A stretch of DNA of 5,886 nucleotides from Methanobacteriota archaeon (GTDB taxonomy: Archaea; Thermoplasmatota; E2; DHVEG-1). The stretch covers positions 1-5,886 of the forward strand of contig CAIYYQ010000296.1 in assembly GCA_903930505.1 (NCBI GenBank), read 5' to 3'. Position 1 is the stretch's first letter. Every line of letters starts with the position of its first letter. This document shows, piece by piece, positions 4,831-5,886 of this stretch. The position numbers and the translations under genes are program-made. A model generated the notes under the pieces. It saw only the letters and a program-made list of their open reading frames with translations. It did not search any database and was not told the DNA's origin.

Positions 4831-5754
4831 CTACGTCTGCGTAGTTTGTGTGTTGTCTCTGGGGGTGTTTCCGGTTTCTTTTTTTATCTCAGAGAGAAAA
4901 CTGATTCCTTTTTCAGTGAGTTTCATTTCATCATCGGAGATGTATTGAAGCATTTCAAGATGGACTAATTTTTTGATCAGTGCCTCAAATTTTTGATTTG
5001 ATACATGGAGCAGTCCTATCGCTAGTTCCATGTCCATATCCTGTTCACGTAGCATCTCAAGAAACTTGATATCTTTCTCCGCCATGGTAATCATGGTTGA
5101 TTCAATAGGTTTTGGAGTGTCTTTGGGTGCGGATATACGTATGATATAATCCTCAATAACCATATCGAGTTGTAATGTGTCTAATAAACTTCCATTGTCT
5201 TTGTAGAGAAAGCAGAGGTTGTCGTCGTATTTCCATGTTGAGACGGTATCCCAGGTGTAATCCAGTGGTGGTTTGTCTTGTTTTGTGGTCTCTGGTGGTT
5301 TAGGTGGTTGAGGTTTTTGTTTTTCACGATGCCGATATTTGAGGTGGAGCTCTGTTTGTATTTTTTCGAATTTGACTCCGCGTTCCTGAAACGCGTTTAC
5401 TAGTTGATCACCGAGATGTTCTTTGAGCTCAGTGATAAAATACAGGCCGATGTCGTCTCCTGTGGATTCGAGAAGATCAGAATAAACAGTTCTGATGATG
5501 GCGTCGCATGCTTCAGCGACTTGTGTTGGTTCAATTGCTTCGACAAGGGGATTAACTGTGATATCGACGTCACCACTGGAAAACGTGGATTCGTGGATGT
5601 GTATGGAGTTAAGAAAAGGAAAATCGTTTTGAAGTTTTATGATTGAGGTGGTGATTACATGATGGGCGTTACTGTATAATGTTCTTCTTCCTGAGACAAA
5701 AAACAATGATTTTATTAGATTGGATATAAGGTCTGCGTTTCTTATTTCACCCAT
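4831..5754 (-). CDS. Protein with unrecognised N-terminal domain and C-terminal winged helix
   Basis: This encodes 307 residues with no signal peptide or membrane segment. Residues 1-142 form a compact alpha/beta domain (LFFVSGRRTLYSNAHHVI, an acidic middle, then GLYFITELKEHLG and GVKFEKIQTELHLKYR) that I do not recognise by name. Residues 143-165 are a Lys/Pro/Gln-rich flexible linker. A region of about 166-210 (WDTVSTWKYDDNLCFLYKDN...) looks like a small beta-sheet module. Residues 223-290 (AEKDIKFLEMLREQDMDMELAIGLLHV to LTEKGISFLSEIKKE) resemble a winged-helix domain with wing YISDDEMKLTEKG. A Thr/Gln tail ends the protein. A cytosolic DNA-binding regulator or adaptor with a sensory N-terminal domain is a reasonable guess. 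ATG 5754 is supported by the TATA box, which gives a leader of only about 8 bases. It converges on the transaldolase gene and has no visible operon partner. Confidence 0.65.
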   Translation of the reverse strand: MGEIRNADLISNLIKSLFFVSGRRTLYSNAHHVITTSIIKLQNDFPFLNSIHIHESTFSSGDVDITVNPLVEAIEPTQVAEACDAIIRTVYSDLLESTGDDIGLYFITELKEHLGDQLVNAFQERGVKFEKIQTELHLKYRHREKQKPQPPKPPETTKQDKPPLDYTWDTVSTWKYDDNLCFLYKDNGSLLDTLQLDMVIEDYIIRISAPKDTPKPIESTMITMAEKDIKFLEMLREQDMDMELAIGLLHVSNQKFEALIKKLVHLEMLQYISDDEMKLTEKGISFLSEIKKETGNTPRDNTQTTQT

Positions 5755-5783
5755 CAGATCAAATAGTTTGAAGCGCGTGTGTG

Positions 5784-5792
5784 TTTATAAAA
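5784..5792 (-). promoter_or_regulatory. TATA box of the 307-residue protein gene
   Basis: TTTTATAAA on the minus strand predicts a start near 5762, so the message would be almost leaderless before ATG 5754. No good Shine-Dalgarno sequence precedes the ATG, in keeping with this. The rest of the window end (5793-5886) has no callable gene. Confidence 0.5.
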
Positions 5793-5886
5793 TCATTTGC
5801 TACTGAGGGACAACTAACGTGATACGTTCAGCCGTTTATCAATGACCTGTGATTAGATTTTCTCCTGTTGAACAATCTTTATCAGA

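Noticed and set aside
5839..5886. Possible C-terminal ends of an upstream minus-strand gene (two frames, stops at 5839-5841 and 5853-5855)
   Set aside because: Only 11-16 codons are visible and neither frame can be preferred without sequence beyond the window.

Overview
The window looks like a stretch of an AT-rich archaeal chromosome. The clearest taxonomic marker is a Sec61-beta translocase subunit at 3506-3676 on the minus strand, a form of the subunit restricted to archaea and eukaryotes. Support comes from TATA boxes about 25-30 bp upstream of most starts, starts with no leader or a very short one, and Shine-Dalgarno sequences of the archaeal AGGTG/GGTGAT type. A euryarchaeal or Thermoplasmatota-like lineage is my inference from gene content and style; no sequence search was possible.

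Left part (1-900): a small lipoprotein gene reads rightwards (58-540). After it come about 350 bp with no intact gene. This stretch holds protein-like open fragments in three frames, probably a decayed gene, and a nested inverted repeat.

Middle left (890-3183), all on the minus strand: a heavily glycosylatable surface protein with a signal peptide and a C-terminal anchor (1779-3095), then a two-gene unit of a small three-helix membrane protein (1421-1687) and a regulator with two winged-helix domains (890-1411). A tandem pair of identical regulator-type sites, 21 bp apart, lies just upstream of the surface-protein TATA box. Together these suggest a local envelope-sensing and control circuit, which is the most interesting part of the window.

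Middle right (3309-4166): three small genes, each of 40-56 codons. They are a leaderless 40-residue basic protein (plus strand), Sec61-beta (minus) and an AbrB-type DNA-binding protein (minus). The first two converge on a symmetrical T7-G-A7 element. The AbrB gene diverges from the transaldolase gene, and their TATA boxes stand nearly back to back.

Right part (4090-5754): a short leader ORF overlaps, through ATGA, the start of a TalC/MipB-type transaldolase of carbon metabolism (4167-4826). Converging on it, 4 bp away, is a 307-residue protein with an unrecognised N-terminal domain, a proline-rich linker and a C-terminal winged helix (4831-5754). The last 130 bp hold its promoter and nothing else that can be called.
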